Source: Micromonospora matsumotoense
Lineage (GTDB): Bacteria; Actinomycetota; Actinomycetes; Mycobacteriales; Micromonosporaceae
Reading direction: 5' to 3'
Assembly: GCF_900091525.1 (NCBI RefSeq)
Contig: NZ_FMCU01000003.1
Coordinates: 310,001 to 374,000 of the forward strand
DNA length: 64,000 bases
Shown here: in pieces, positions 9,850-19,666 of the stretch
How positions within the stretch are numbered: position 1 is the stretch's first letter
Layout of the letters: each line of letters starts with the position of its first letter
Notes under the pieces: model-generated
What the model was told of the DNA's origin: nothing
Database searches by the model: none
The model's input: the letters and a program-made list of their open reading frames with translations, nothing else
Position numbers and translations under genes: made by a program

Positions 9850-11610
9850 TCAGCGGACGGTGACTGTGACGCTGTGCCAACCGGTGGCGCCGTCCGGGGC
9901 CACCGGGGCGGCCAGCGGGGTCTGGGTCTCGCCGTCCCGGTCGGTCGCCCGCACCTGGAGGGTGTGCTCACCGGCGGTCGCCGGCCAGCGCCAGGACCAC
10001 TGCACCCAGGTGTCCACCGACACCGCCGGGGCCAGGGTCGCCTCCTGCCACCCGCCGCCGTCCACCCGTACCTCGACCCGGCTGATCCCCCGGTGCTGCG
10101 CCCAGGCCACCCCGGCCACCACCACCTCACCGGCGCTCAGCCGGTTGCGCGGGCGCGGGGTGTCGATCCTCGACTGGGTCTTCACCGGCCCCTGCGCCGA
10201 CCAGCCGCGCGGCACCCAGTACGCGTCGAAGTCGGCGAAGCTGGTCAGCTCCAGCTCGGTGACCCACTTGCAGGCCGACACGTACCCGTAGAGGCCGGGC
10301 ACCACCATCCGCACCGGGAAACCGTGCTCGACCGGCAGCGGCTCGCCGTTCATCCCCACCGCCAGCAGGGCGTCCCGGCCGTCGCGCAGCGCCGCCGTGG
10401 GGGTGCCGCAGGTCCAACCGTCGACCGAGCGGCCGACCACCTGGTCGGCCCCCTCCTCCGGCTCCGCCTCGTCGAGCAGTTCCCGGATCGGCACGCCCAG
10501 CCAGCGGGCGTTGCCGATCAGGTCCCCGCCCACCTCGTTGGAGACGCAGGCCAGCGTGACGTAGCGCTCCACCATCGGGCGGGCGAGCAACTCGGCGAAG
10601 GTCAACTCGATCGGATTGCGTACCCGGCCATGGATGCGCAACCGCCAGGTCGCCGGATCGACCTGCGGCACCACCAGCGCCGTGTCGATCCGGTAGAAGC
10701 CGCCGTTCGGGGTGGTGTAGGGGGCGAGCTGGGCCAGCGACAGATCCGCACCGGGCGGCACCGTCGGCGCCACCGCCGACGGGGTGGGCAACGCGACGGC
10801 CTCCCGGGCCGCCGAGACCCCCCGTCGACCGGCGAGCCAGTGCCCACCCAGTCCCACCACGGTCGCCGCGCCCGCCAGCAGGCCGGCCCCCCGCAGGAAC
10901 CGCCGCCGGGACTCCGGGTCGGTCGGCTCCAACGGCTCCCAGCCGACGGGCGGCCCGCCGGCCGGACCCGCAGGCGCACCCGGGCCATCGGCCGCTGGGC
11001 CGTCGCCGGCCATCGACCCGGCGGCCGGCGTACCGTCGACCCGGTCCACCGCTGGACCGGCCACCGGCGGCCCGCCGGCCGGAAGCGGCCCGGCGGCGGA
11101 CGACGTCCCGGCGGCCGGGGGCGGCCCGGGGTGGACGGCCGGCAGCGGGGTGGGCGGCTGCCAGGGCCAGGGGTCGAGCTGCCAGGGACCGGCCACGAAA
11201 GCCCAGAGCACCAGCGCGCCCAGCCCCCCGCCGACCAGGGCGGGAAGCGCATCGGCGGCATCCGCGCCGGCCCGGGTGAGCGCGGCGGCGGCACCGAGGC
11301 CGGCGAACGCCGCGATGCCCACAAGTCCGACGGAGAGCCGGCGTGCGGCCAGCGCGCCGATCCCGGCGGCGAACGCCGCCAGCAGCACCGCCGTCCCGAC
11401 CAGCAGGGCGATCTTGTCGTACGTGCCGAAGACGTCGATGGCGAACTGCTTGAGCGGCTCGGGAACCACGTCGACCACCACCCCGCCGACCGCGATCAGC
11501 GGGGCGGAACGCGGGCCGGTGAGGACGGCGACCGGCTCGGCGACACCGATGGCCACCACGGCGGCGGTGACCCCGGCCAGCGCGGCGAAGCCGCGGGGGG
11601 TGGTGCTCAT
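9850..11610 (-). CDS. Membrane-anchored molybdopterin oxidoreductase, sulfite oxidase fold
   Basis: A 586-residue protein. The N-terminal ~180 residues contain about four to five membrane segments. A Pro/Ala/Gly-rich spacer and a short hydrophobic stretch (LLAGAATVVGLGGHWLAG) follow, then an extracytoplasmic molybdopterin domain. TLACVSNEVGGDLIGNARW carries the Cys expected to ligate Mo; GWTCGTPTAAL, HGFPVRMVVPGLYG and the C-terminal Ig-like dimerisation domain (from GISRVEVRVDGG) follow the sulfite oxidase/YedY-like pattern. The substrate is unknown. It is a stand-alone gene between GH62 and groEL1; a hairpin separates it from groEL1 on the same strand. Confidence 0.88.
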   Translation of the reverse strand: MSTTPRGFAALAGVTAAVVAIGVAEPVAVLTGPRSAPLIAVGGVVVDVVPEPLKQFAIDVFGTYDKIALLVGTAVLLAAFAAGIGALAARRLSVGLVGIAAFAGLGAAAALTRAGADAADALPALVGGGLGALVLWAFVAGPWQLDPWPWQPPTPLPAVHPGPPPAAGTSSAAGPLPAGGPPVAGPAVDRVDGTPAAGSMAGDGPAADGPGAPAGPAGGPPVGWEPLEPTDPESRRRFLRGAGLLAGAATVVGLGGHWLAGRRGVSAAREAVALPTPSAVAPTVPPGADLSLAQLAPYTTPNGGFYRIDTALVVPQVDPATWRLRIHGRVRNPIELTFAELLARPMVERYVTLACVSNEVGGDLIGNARWLGVPIRELLDEAEPEEGADQVVGRSVDGWTCGTPTAALRDGRDALLAVGMNGEPLPVEHGFPVRMVVPGLYGYVSACKWVTELELTSFADFDAYWVPRGWSAQGPVKTQSRIDTPRPRNRLSAGEVVVAGVAWAQHRGISRVEVRVDGGGWQEATLAPAVSVDTWVQWSWRWPATAGEHTLQVRATDRDGETQTPLAAPVAPDGATGWHSVTVTVR

Positions 11611-11687
11611 CGGGCCAGTGTCGTCGATCGACCACCCCGGCCGCCAACCACGTCACCGTTCCGTAAGCAGCCGCCCCCCGGACGCGT

Positions 11688-11722
11688 CAGGGCGCACCGC
11701 CGACGTACGACGATGCGCCCTG
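11688..11722 (-). terminator. Hairpin downstream of groEL1
   Basis: A perfect 9-bp stem CAGGGCGCA/TGCGCCCTG (11688-11696 with 11714-11722) with a 17-nt loop lies about 20 bp past the groEL1 stop codon on its strand. Confidence 0.55.
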
Positions 11723-11740
11723 AACAGTCGTGCTACCGGG

Positions 11741-13453
<1,713 letters not shown>

Positions 13454-13768
13454 TTACTTCTCGATGACCGCGAGAACGTCGCGGGCGGAGAGCACCAGGT
13501 ACTCCTCGCCGGCGTACTTGATCTCGGTGCCGCCGTACTTCGAGTAGAGAACGGTGTCGCCGACCTTGACGTCGAGCGGCACGCGGTTGCCCTTGTCGTC
13601 GATCCGGCCCGGGCCGACGGCGAGGACAGTGCCCTCCTGCGGCTTCTCCTTGGCGGTGTCGGGGATCACGATGCCCGACGCCGTGGTGGTCTCAGCCTCG
13701 TTCGCCTGGACCACGATGCGGTCCTCGAGCGGCTTGATCGCAACCTTGGTCGCGGTAGTCACGGGCAT
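13454..13768 (-). CDS. groES: Co-chaperonin GroES
   Basis: A 104-residue, 10-kDa chaperonin that caps Gro[18 protein letters not shown], the mobile loop ([11 protein letters not shown]), [10 protein letters not shown] and [17 protein letters not shown] are all standard. ATG 13768 was chosen because AGGAGGGT precedes it directly and the product aligns with the usual start; a longer frame to 13831 lacks a ribosome site. It is first in the groES-groEL1 operon, under a promoter covered by a CIRCE element (13936-13976). Confidence 0.98.
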   Translation of the reverse strand: MPVTTATKVAIKPLEDRIVVQANEAETTTASGIVIPDTAKEKPQEGTVLAVGPGRIDDKGNRVPLDVKVGDTVLYSKYGGTEIKYAGEEYLVLSARDVLAVIEK

Positions 13769-13935
13769 ACCCTCCTGGGGTACTTGGTTTCGTTGCCGGC
13801 CGAGAGTCCGACCAGCGTCAATCTGCCACATGCCACCGGGCGGGGCCGTCGTCGCGGGTGCCGGTCCGCCTGGCGTTCAGCACCCGGGCCGGGTGGCCCG
13901 GACGCTGGCACCCTCAGGGTGAGAGTGCTAATCGC

Positions 13936-13964
13936 AGGTTATTCCTCGGCTAGCACTCCGTCAA
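13936..13964 (-). promoter_or_regulatory. groES promoter, -35 TTGACG / -10 TAACCT
   Basis: On the minus strand TTGACG (13959-13964) and TAACCT (13936-13941) are 17 bp apart, a housekeeping-sigma arrangement. The -35 box lies inside the CIRCE spacer, so HrcA binding would block RNA polymerase. Confidence 0.7.
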
Positions 13965-13976
13965 GGAGAGTGCCAA
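13950..13976. promoter_or_regulatory. CIRCE element (HrcA operator)
   Basis: CTAGCACTC-N9-GAGTGCCAA (13950-13958, 13968-13976) matches the CIRCE consensus TTAGCACTC-N9-GAGTGCTAA with two changes. A further consensus half-site GAGTGCTAA lies at 13923-13931. HrcA-mediated heat-shock control is the expected role. Confidence 0.9.
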
Positions 13977-14087
13977 CGCGCCGCCCTCCGTGTCGTCACC
14001 GTTCCACCGCCAAGCATGATCACCCACCACCCGCCCGACCCGCCGCCACATCCCTGTCCGCCGCCGCATCCGGCCAGCCCGGGTGGT

Positions 14088-14162
14088 GATCAACTCAATG
14101 GTGGCGATGTTGCGGTGACGACACCGCCCGGACACCGCAACATCGGCCCCACTGAGTCGATC
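14088..14162. repeat. Long imperfect palindrome, REP/MITE-like element
   Basis: Two 30-bp arms (14088-14117 and 14133-14162) match at 26 of 30 positions as inverted repeats and enclose a 15-nt loop. The inner 12 bp (GATGTTGCGGTG) are perfect and both outer ends read GATC. It sits in the 341-bp non-coding gap (13977-14317) between the groES promoter and the methyltransferase gene; no protein is encoded there. It is too long and too far from any gene end for an ordinary terminator. Confidence 0.85.
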
Positions 14163-14189
14163 TTCCCCGCTCAGCCCGGCAGCCCGGTC

Positions 14190-14245
14190 GGGCAGGCGGA
14201 CAGGCGGGCAGGCGGGCAGGCGGGCAGGCGGGCAGGCGGGCAGGC
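14190..14245. repeat. Seven tandem copies of an 8-bp unit (GGGCAGGC)
   Basis: Seven head-to-tail units, the second with one substitution (GGACAGGC), occupy 56 bp ending 72 bp before the methyltransferase start. The unit length is not a multiple of three and the region is non-coding, so copy-number slippage would alter promoter or leader spacing rather than a protein. Confidence 0.9.
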
Positions 14246-14317
14246 GGATCGTGCCGGGAGCGGTCACGGGTCGGCACCGGCGGAAACCCCGGACCGGCCG
14301 GGCCGGACAATGGGGGC

Positions 14318-15637
14318 GTGGATCTCGACCAGTTCGCCGCGCTGCGTACCCCCGAGGGGTCGGCCGTGCTCGCCGCGGCGACCGAGGTGGCCGGCGGCGA
14401 TCCGCTGGTCGCGGCGGCGGCGCTGCGGTCACGCGGGGTGCCGCCCGGGTTGGCCGCCGCCGCGCTGACCCAGGCCGAGCTGCGCCGCCGGGCGGTCGGC
14501 AAGTTCGGCCCGGAGGCGGCCGGGATGTTCCTCACCCGCCCCGGCCTGGAGCAGGCCACCCGGCGGGTGGTCGCCGACCGGCGGGCCGCCCGGCTCGCCG
14601 CCGCCGGGGTGCGCACCCTCGCCGACCTGGGCTGCGGCCTCGGTGCCGACGCGCTCGCCGCCGCCCGCGCCGGCATCCGGGTGTACGGGGTGGAGGCCGA
14701 CCCGGTCACCGCCGCGCTGGCCGCCGCGAACGCCGAGGCCGCCGGGCTGGCCGGGAGGTTCACCGTCGAGTGCGGCGACGCGACGGCGTTCGACGTGACC
14801 CGGGTCGACGCGGTCTTCTGCGATCCGGCCCGGCGGCAGGGCGGCACCGGACGACGGATCTTCGACCCGAACGCCTACTCGCCACCGTGGGACTTCGTCA
14901 CCGGGCTGGCCGGGCGGGTGCCGCACACGGTGGTGAAGGTGGCCCCCGGGCTCGACCACGCGCTGATCCCGGCCGGGGCCGAGGCGGAGTGGGTCAGCGT
15001 CGACGGCGACCTGGTCGAGGCGGCCCTCTGGGGCGGCCCGCTCGCCGAGGTGCCCCGCCGGGCGACCGTGCTGCGACCGGGACCCGCCGCCCGCCAGCGC
15101 CCGACGGACGGCTCAGACGGACCGGGCCGCCCGACGGACGGCTCAGACGGACCGGGCCGTCCGGCGGACAGCCCGGACGGCCCCGGCGGCCCGGCGACGC
15201 GCGGCCACCAGTTGACCGGTACGGGCGACGTGGAGGCGAAGGTCGGACCGGTCCGGCGCTACCTGTACGACCCGGACCCGGCGGTGGTCCGGGCGCACCT
15301 GGTCGCCGAGCTGGCCGACACGCTCGACGCGACGCTGGCCGACCCGAGCATCGCCTACCTGTACGCGGACACCCCGCAGCCGACCCCGTTCGGCAGGTGC
15401 CTGGAGATCGTCGACGTGCTGCCGTTCTCGCTGAAGCGGCTGCGCGCGCTGCTGCGGGAGCGGCGGGTCGGCCGGGTGGAGATCCTCAAGCGGGGCTCGG
15501 CGCTGGTGCCCGAACAACTGCGCCGGGACCTGAGGCTGGCCGGGGAGCACCCGGCCAGCCTGGTGCTGACCCGGGTGGCCGGGGCGCCGACGGTGCTGAT
15601 CGGTCGACCGGTCGCGGGTACGGGCACGCCGGGCTAG
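14318..15637 (+). CDS. Class I SAM methyltransferase with THUMP-like C-terminal domain
   Basis: A 439-residue protein. The N-terminal helical part (FAALRTPEGSAVLAAA) is followed by a Rossmann methyltransferase domain with SAM motif I (LADLGCGLGADALAAARAG, about residue 107), acidic motif II (YGVEADP) and CDPARRQGG in the motif IV position. A disordered insert of three near-identical 10-residue repeats precedes a C-terminal THUMP-like domain, which in this family is thought to contact RNA. The target is probably RNA, but no specific base can be named. The GTG start is just after a tandem-repeat region. ybaK follows 9 bp downstream, suggesting an operon. Confidence 0.85.
   Translation: MDLDQFAALRTPEGSAVLAAATEVAGGDPLVAAAALRSRGVPPGLAAAALTQAELRRRAVGKFGPEAAGMFLTRPGLEQATRRVVADRRAARLAAAGVRTLADLGCGLGADALAAARAGIRVYGVEADPVTAALAAANAEAAGLAGRFTVECGDATAFDVTRVDAVFCDPARRQGGTGRRIFDPNAYSPPWDFVTGLAGRVPHTVVKVAPGLDHALIPAGAEAEWVSVDGDLVEAALWGGPLAEVPRRATVLRPGPAARQRPTDGSDGPGRPTDGSDGPGRPADSPDGPGGPATRGHQLTGTGDVEAKVGPVRRYLYDPDPAVVRAHLVAELADTLDATLADPSIAYLYADTPQPTPFGRCLEIVDVLPFSLKRLRALLRERRVGRVEILKRGSALVPEQLRRDLRLAGEHPASLVLTRVAGAPTVLIGRPVAGTGTPG
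15101..15190 (+). repeat. Three 30-bp in-frame repeats in the methyltransferase linker
   Basis: Units at 15101-15130 and 15131-15160 differ at one base; the third (15161-15190) is diverged. Each encodes PTDGSDGPGR-like decapeptides, so copy-number change keeps the frame and alters only linker length. Confidence 0.9.
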
Positions 15638-15646
15638 CGTGACCGC

Positions 15647-16126
15647 ATGGCGGGACAGGCCACCGCGGCGACGGCGCTGCTGACCAAGCGGAAGATCGCG
15701 TACCGCACCCACCCGTACGACGTGTCCCCGGACGCGCCGCACTACGGCGCGCTGGTCGCGGCGGCGCTCGGGGTGCCACCGGAGCGGGTGTTCAAGACGC
15801 TGGTCGCCGAGGTGGACGGGGCGCTGGCGGTGGCGGTCGTCCCGGTCACCGGTGAGCTGGACCTCAAGGCGCTGGCGGCGGCGCTGGGTGGCAAGCGGGC
15901 CGTGCTGGCCGACCGCGCCGCCGCCGAGCGGAGCACCGGTTACGTGCGGGGCGGGATCAGCCCGCTGGGTCAGCGGCGACGGCTGCCGACGGTGGTGGAC
16001 GCCTCCGCGCTGGACCACGAGACCGTCTATGTCTCGGCCGGCCGCCGGGGGTGGCAGCTCCAGCTCGGCCCGGCCGACCTGGTCGCCCTGAGCGAAGCCG
16101 GCACCGCGCGGATCGCCGCCCGCTGA
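15647..16126 (+). CDS. ybaK: Cys-tRNA(Pro) deacylase YbaK/EbsC
   Basis: A 159-residue trans-editing protein that hydrolyses Cys wrongly attached to tRNA-Pro. The family pattern is clear: TALLTKRKIAYRTHPYD, a GVPPERVFKTLVAEVDG segment with the catalytic Lys (in FKTL), VPVTGELDLKALA, and the C-terminal GGISPLGQRRRLPTVVD and GRRGWQLQL. It starts 9 bp after the methyltransferase, so the two are probably co-transcribed. Confidence 0.96.
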   Translation: MAGQATAATALLTKRKIAYRTHPYDVSPDAPHYGALVAAALGVPPERVFKTLVAEVDGALAVAVVPVTGELDLKALAAALGGKRAVLADRAAAERSTGYVRGGISPLGQRRRLPTVVDASALDHETVYVSAGRRGWQLQLGPADLVALSEAGTARIAAR

Positions 16127-16210
16127 CCGCCCGGACCAGGGCGGTTGCGAACCAGACACGCAGCGTGATCGCGGGACGGGTGTCCCCGGGGTGACAGCCA
16201 CGTTGCTGAA

Positions 16211-16229
16211 TTGTTACCGCCGCCAACAA
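16211..16229. promoter_or_regulatory. Candidate ROK operator upstream of the sugar ABC operon
   Basis: TTGTT-N9-AACAA (16211-16215, 16225-16229), flanked by AT-rich bases, is an inverted repeat resembling ROK-family (NagC/XylR-like) operators. It is 109 bp before the binding-protein start, and a possible promoter lies just downstream (TTGCGC, 18 bp, TACGTT). The ROK gene at the end of this operon is the natural candidate regulator. Confidence 0.45.
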
Positions 16230-16337
16230 ACTTCTGACCTCGGCAGTCTTGCGCCCCGAAGGTGAGCGGGAATACGTTGCCGGACACAACAAACACCGAC
16301 CACTCCTTCCCCCACCCTCGAAAGGACCCGTGCAGAC

Positions 16338-17438
16338 ATGCGCAAGGGCTTCCTCACCTTCGCCGCCGTCGGCCTGCTGGCCACCGGCAGCATGGCCGCC
16401 TGTGGCGACAACTCCACGAGCGACGACACCGGCGGCAGCGCCGCCAAGAAGCCGAAGATCGGCGTGATCCTGCCCGACAGCAAGTCCTCCGCCCGCTGGG
16501 AGACCGCCGACCGCCGGTTCCTCAAGGAGGCGTTCGACAAAGCCGGTGTCGAGTCCGACATCCAGAACGCGCAGAACGACAAGAACGCCTTCCAGACCAT
16601 CGCCGACCAGATGATCACCGGGGGCGTCACCACCCTGATGATCGTCAACCTGGACTCCGGCACCGGCAAGGCCGTGCTGGACAAGGCGAAGTCGCAGGGT
16701 GTCGCGACGATCGACTACGACCGGCTCACCCTGGGCGGCTCCGCCCAGTACTACGTCAGCTTCGACAACGAGGCCGTCGGCAAGCTCCAGGGCGAGGGCC
16801 TGGCCAAGTGCCTGACCGAGAAGGGCGTCAAGAACCCGACGGTCGCCTACCTCAACGGCTCGCCGACCGACAACAACGCCACCCTGTTCAAGAACGGCTA
16901 CGACTCGGTGCTCAAGCCGAAGTTCGACTCGAAGGAATACACCAAGGGCCCGGACCAGGCCGTCCCGGACTGGGACCCGGCGCAGGGCGCCACCATCTTC
17001 GAGCAGATGCTCACCCAGACCGGCGGCAAGATCGACGGTGTGCTCTCCGCCAACGACGGCCTCGGCAACGCGGCCATCTCGGTGCTGAAGAAGAACAAGC
17101 TCAACGGCAAGGTCCCGGTGACCGGCCAGGACGCCGACGTGACCGGCCTGCAGAACATCCTCGCCGGTGACCAGTGCATGACCGTCTACAAGGCCGTCAA
17201 GAAGGAGGCCGACGCGGCCGCCGAGCTGGCCATCGCCGTGGCGAAGGGCGAGCGGAAGGACACCGGGCAGACCGTCAAGGACCCGGAGAGCGGCCGGGAC
17301 GTCCCGTCTGTGCTGCTGGAGCCGAAGGCGATCGACAAGTCGACCGTCAAGGACGTGGTGGCCGACGGCTACGTCGACAAGGCCAAGCTCTGCACCGGTG
17401 CGTACGCCGCGCTCTGCGCCGCGAACGGCATCAGCTGA
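16338..17438 (+). CDS. Sugar ABC transporter substrate-binding lipoprotein (XylF-like)
   Basis: A 366-residue lipoprotein (MAACGDN lipobox) of the periplasmic-binding-protein I fold. KIGVILPDSKSSARWETADRRFLKEAF, QMITGGVTTLMIVNLD, IDYDRLTLGG and VTGQDADVTGLQNILAGDQ are typical of the xylose/ChvE-type sugar binders. It captures sugar outside the cell for the permease and ATPase encoded next. GAAAGGA precedes the ATG. Two hairpins in the following gap suggest the binding protein is made in excess over the membrane parts. Xylose is the likely ligand by family, not proven. Confidence 0.9.
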   Translation: MRKGFLTFAAVGLLATGSMAACGDNSTSDDTGGSAAKKPKIGVILPDSKSSARWETADRRFLKEAFDKAGVESDIQNAQNDKNAFQTIADQMITGGVTTLMIVNLDSGTGKAVLDKAKSQGVATIDYDRLTLGGSAQYYVSFDNEAVGKLQGEGLAKCLTEKGVKNPTVAYLNGSPTDNNATLFKNGYDSVLKPKFDSKEYTKGPDQAVPDWDPAQGATIFEQMLTQTGGKIDGVLSANDGLGNAAISVLKKNKLNGKVPVTGQDADVTGLQNILAGDQCMTVYKAVKKEADAAAELAIAVAKGERKDTGQTVKDPESGRDVPSVLLEPKAIDKSTVKDVVADGYVDKAKLCTGAYAALCAANGIS

Positions 17439-17441
17439 CCC

Positions 17442-17506
17442 GTACGACGAGCGTCGTACCCCGTCGACGCGACGCCGCCCGGCACGGAACCTCGTGCCGG
17501 GCGGCG
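17442..17506 (+). terminator. Tandem intercistronic hairpins after the binding-protein gene
   Basis: A 7-bp palindromic stem (17442-17448 with 17453-17459) is followed by a perfect 14-bp stem (17473-17486 with 17493-17506, 6-nt loop). Both lie between the binding-protein and ATPase genes and would act as a partial terminator or 3'-end stabiliser. Confidence 0.65.
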
Positions 17507-17557
17507 CTCGCCGCCGGACGGGCTCCGAGATCTTCCCTCCGTCTGAAGGAGACCCCC

Positions 17558-18382
17558 GTGTCCGCGACCCCCCTGCTGGAACTGCGCGGGATCGACAAGA
17601 GCTTCGGTCCCGTCCAGGTCCTGCGCGACGTCGCCCTCGCCGCCCACGCCGGCGAGGTGACCGCACTGGTCGGCGACAACGGCGCCGGCAAGTCCACCCT
17701 GGTCAAGTGCATCAGCGGCATCTACCCGGCCGACGCCGGCGAGTTCCTCTTCGACGGCCGGCCGGTGAGCATCAACAGCCCCCGGGACGCCGCCACGCTC
17801 GGCATCGAGGTCGTCTACCAGGACCTCGCGCTCTGCGACAACCTCGACATCGTGCAGAACATGTTCCTCGGCCGGGAGAAGCACAGCGGGCTGGTGCTCG
17901 ACGAGCCGACCATGGAGCAGATGGCGGCGGAGACCCTGGCCGGGCTCTCGGTGCGGACCGTGAAGTCGCTGCGCCAGCACGTCTCCAGCCTCTCCGGCGG
18001 CCAGCGGCAGACCGTCGCCATCGCCAAGGCGGTGCTCTGGAACAGCAGGCTGGTCATCCTGGACGAGCCGACCGCCGCGCTCGGCGTCGCCCAGACCGCC
18101 CAGGTACTCGAACTGGTCCGCCGGCTGGCCGACAACGGCCTGGCCGTGGTGCTGATCTCGCACAACATGAACGACGTCTTCGCCGTCTCCGACCGGGTCG
18201 CCGCGCTCTACCTCGGCCAGATGGTCGCCCAGGTGAAGACCATCGACATCACCCACTCGCAGGTCGTCGAGCTGATCACCGCCGGCCGCTCCGGCAACCT
18301 CGGCCTCACCGGCGAGCCGGTCACGGCCGGCAACGGCACCGGCGCAGGGCCCGCCGACACCACTCCAGGAGGCGTTCGATGA
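17558..18382 (+). CDS. Sugar ABC transporter ATP-binding protein
   Basis: A 274-residue ATPase with a single nucleotide-binding domain: Walker A GDNGAGKST, Q-loop VVYQDLALCDNLD, signature LSGGQRQ, Walker B LVILDEP and switch His in LISHN. Many sugar importers of this class carry a fused double ATPase (XylG, about 500 residues); this one is the short, FrcA-like form and must dimerise. The GTG start has AAGGAGA 6 nt upstream. It overlaps the permease gene by ATGA, so the two are translationally coupled. Confidence 0.93.
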   Translation: MSATPLLELRGIDKSFGPVQVLRDVALAAHAGEVTALVGDNGAGKSTLVKCISGIYPADAGEFLFDGRPVSINSPRDAATLGIEVVYQDLALCDNLDIVQNMFLGREKHSGLVLDEPTMEQMAAETLAGLSVRTVKSLRQHVSSLSGGQRQTVAIAKAVLWNSRLVILDEPTAALGVAQTAQVLELVRRLADNGLAVVLISHNMNDVFAVSDRVAALYLGQMVAQVKTIDITHSQVVELITAGRSGNLGLTGEPVTAGNGTGAGPADTTPGGVR

Positions 18383-19638
18383 CCACCACCGCCGTGCACA
18401 AGGAAGGCCCGGCGGCGGTCACGCCGAGACCGACCGTCGGCAGCCATCTCCGCGGCTACTGGGGCCGGGTACGCGGCGGCGACATCGGCGCGCTGCCCGC
18501 CGTACTCGGGCTGATCGTGCTCTGCACCGTCTTCTCGATCATGCGGCCGTCGTTCCTCACCGCCGGCAACTTCGCCAACCTGTTCACCCAGGGCGCGGCG
18601 GTCACCCTGATCGCCATGGGGCTGGTCTTCGTCCTGCTGCTCGGCGAGATCGACCTCTCCGCCGGCTTCGCCAGCGGGGTCTGCGCGGCCATCCTGGCCA
18701 ACGTCGCCACCAAGGCCGGCTATCCCTGGTACGTGGCCGTGCTCGCCGCGATCCTCACCGGCGTGGTCATCGGCACCGTGCTCGGCTTCCTGGTCGCGAA
18801 GATCGGCATCCCGTCCTTCGTGGTGACCCTGGCCGGTTTCCTCGCCTTCCAGGGCATCGTGCTGATGCTGATCAGCGGTGGCGCCAACATCTCGGTCAAC
18901 GACGAGGTGCTGGTGGCGATCGCCAACCGCAACCTGCCGCCCACCCTCGGCTGGGCGCTGGCCGCCGTCGCGATCGGCGGGTACGCGGCCGTGCAGCTGC
19001 TGCGCCACCGCAAGCGGCTGGCCCGGGGCCTGACCACCGACCCGATGGCGGTGGTGCTGGCCCGGATCGGCGGGCTGACCCTGATCCTCGGCATCGCGGT
19101 CTACATCCTCAACCAGGAGCGCAGCCGCAACGTCCTGATCAACTCGCTCAAGGGCGTGCCGATCGTGGTGCCGGTCATCGCGGTGCTGCTGATCGTCTGG
19201 ACCTTCGTGCTCCAGCGCACCAGCTACGGCCGGCACGTCTACGCCGTCGGCGGCAACAAGGAAGCCGCCCGCCGGGCCGGCATCAACGTCGACAAGATCC
19301 GCATCTCGGTCTTCGTGATCTGCTCGTCCATGGCGGCGGTCGGCGGCATCGTCGCAGCGAGCCGGGCCAACTCGGTGGACCCGAACACCGGCGGCAGCAA
19401 CGTGCTGCTCTACGCTGTCGGCGCGGCGGTGATCGGCGGCACCAGCCTCTTCGGCGGCAAGGGCCGGGTCCTCGACGCTGTGCTCGGTGGCGCGGTGGTC
19501 GCCGTCATCGACAACGGGATGGGCCTGATGGGCTACAGCGCCGGGGTGAAGTACGTGGTCACCGGCGTGGTGCTGCTCCTCGCGGCCAGCGTGGACGCGC
19601 TGTCGCGCCGCCGCGCCTCCGCCTCCGGCACCCGCTGA
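18379..19638 (+). CDS. Sugar ABC transporter permease (XylH-like)
   Basis: A 419-residue integral membrane protein of the BPD_transp_2 (ribose/xylose) class with about ten or more hydrophobic segments. Landmarks are VLLLGEIDLSAGFASGVCAA near the start and YAVGGNKEAARRAGINVDKIRISVFV, the EAA-like loop that docks the ATPase. It forms the channel of the importer encoded by the two preceding genes. Its ATG overlaps the ATPase stop. The ROK regulator follows 28 bp downstream. Confidence 0.95.
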   Translation: MTTTAVHKEGPAAVTPRPTVGSHLRGYWGRVRGGDIGALPAVLGLIVLCTVFSIMRPSFLTAGNFANLFTQGAAVTLIAMGLVFVLLLGEIDLSAGFASGVCAAILANVATKAGYPWYVAVLAAILTGVVIGTVLGFLVAKIGIPSFVVTLAGFLAFQGIVLMLISGGANISVNDEVLVAIANRNLPPTLGWALAAVAIGGYAAVQLLRHRKRLARGLTTDPMAVVLARIGGLTLILGIAVYILNQERSRNVLINSLKGVPIVVPVIAVLLIVWTFVLQRTSYGRHVYAVGGNKEAARRAGINVDKIRISVFVICSSMAAVGGIVAASRANSVDPNTGGSNVLLYAVGAAVIGGTSLFGGKGRVLDAVLGGAVVAVIDNGMGLMGYSAGVKYVVTGVVLLLAASVDALSRRRASASGTR

Positions 19639-19666
19639 TCCGCGTACGCCACCGGCGGGACATGGG

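Noticed and set aside
14190..14245. A CRISPR array
   Set aside because: The unit is 8 bp, directly adjacent and without spacers; no cas gene is present.
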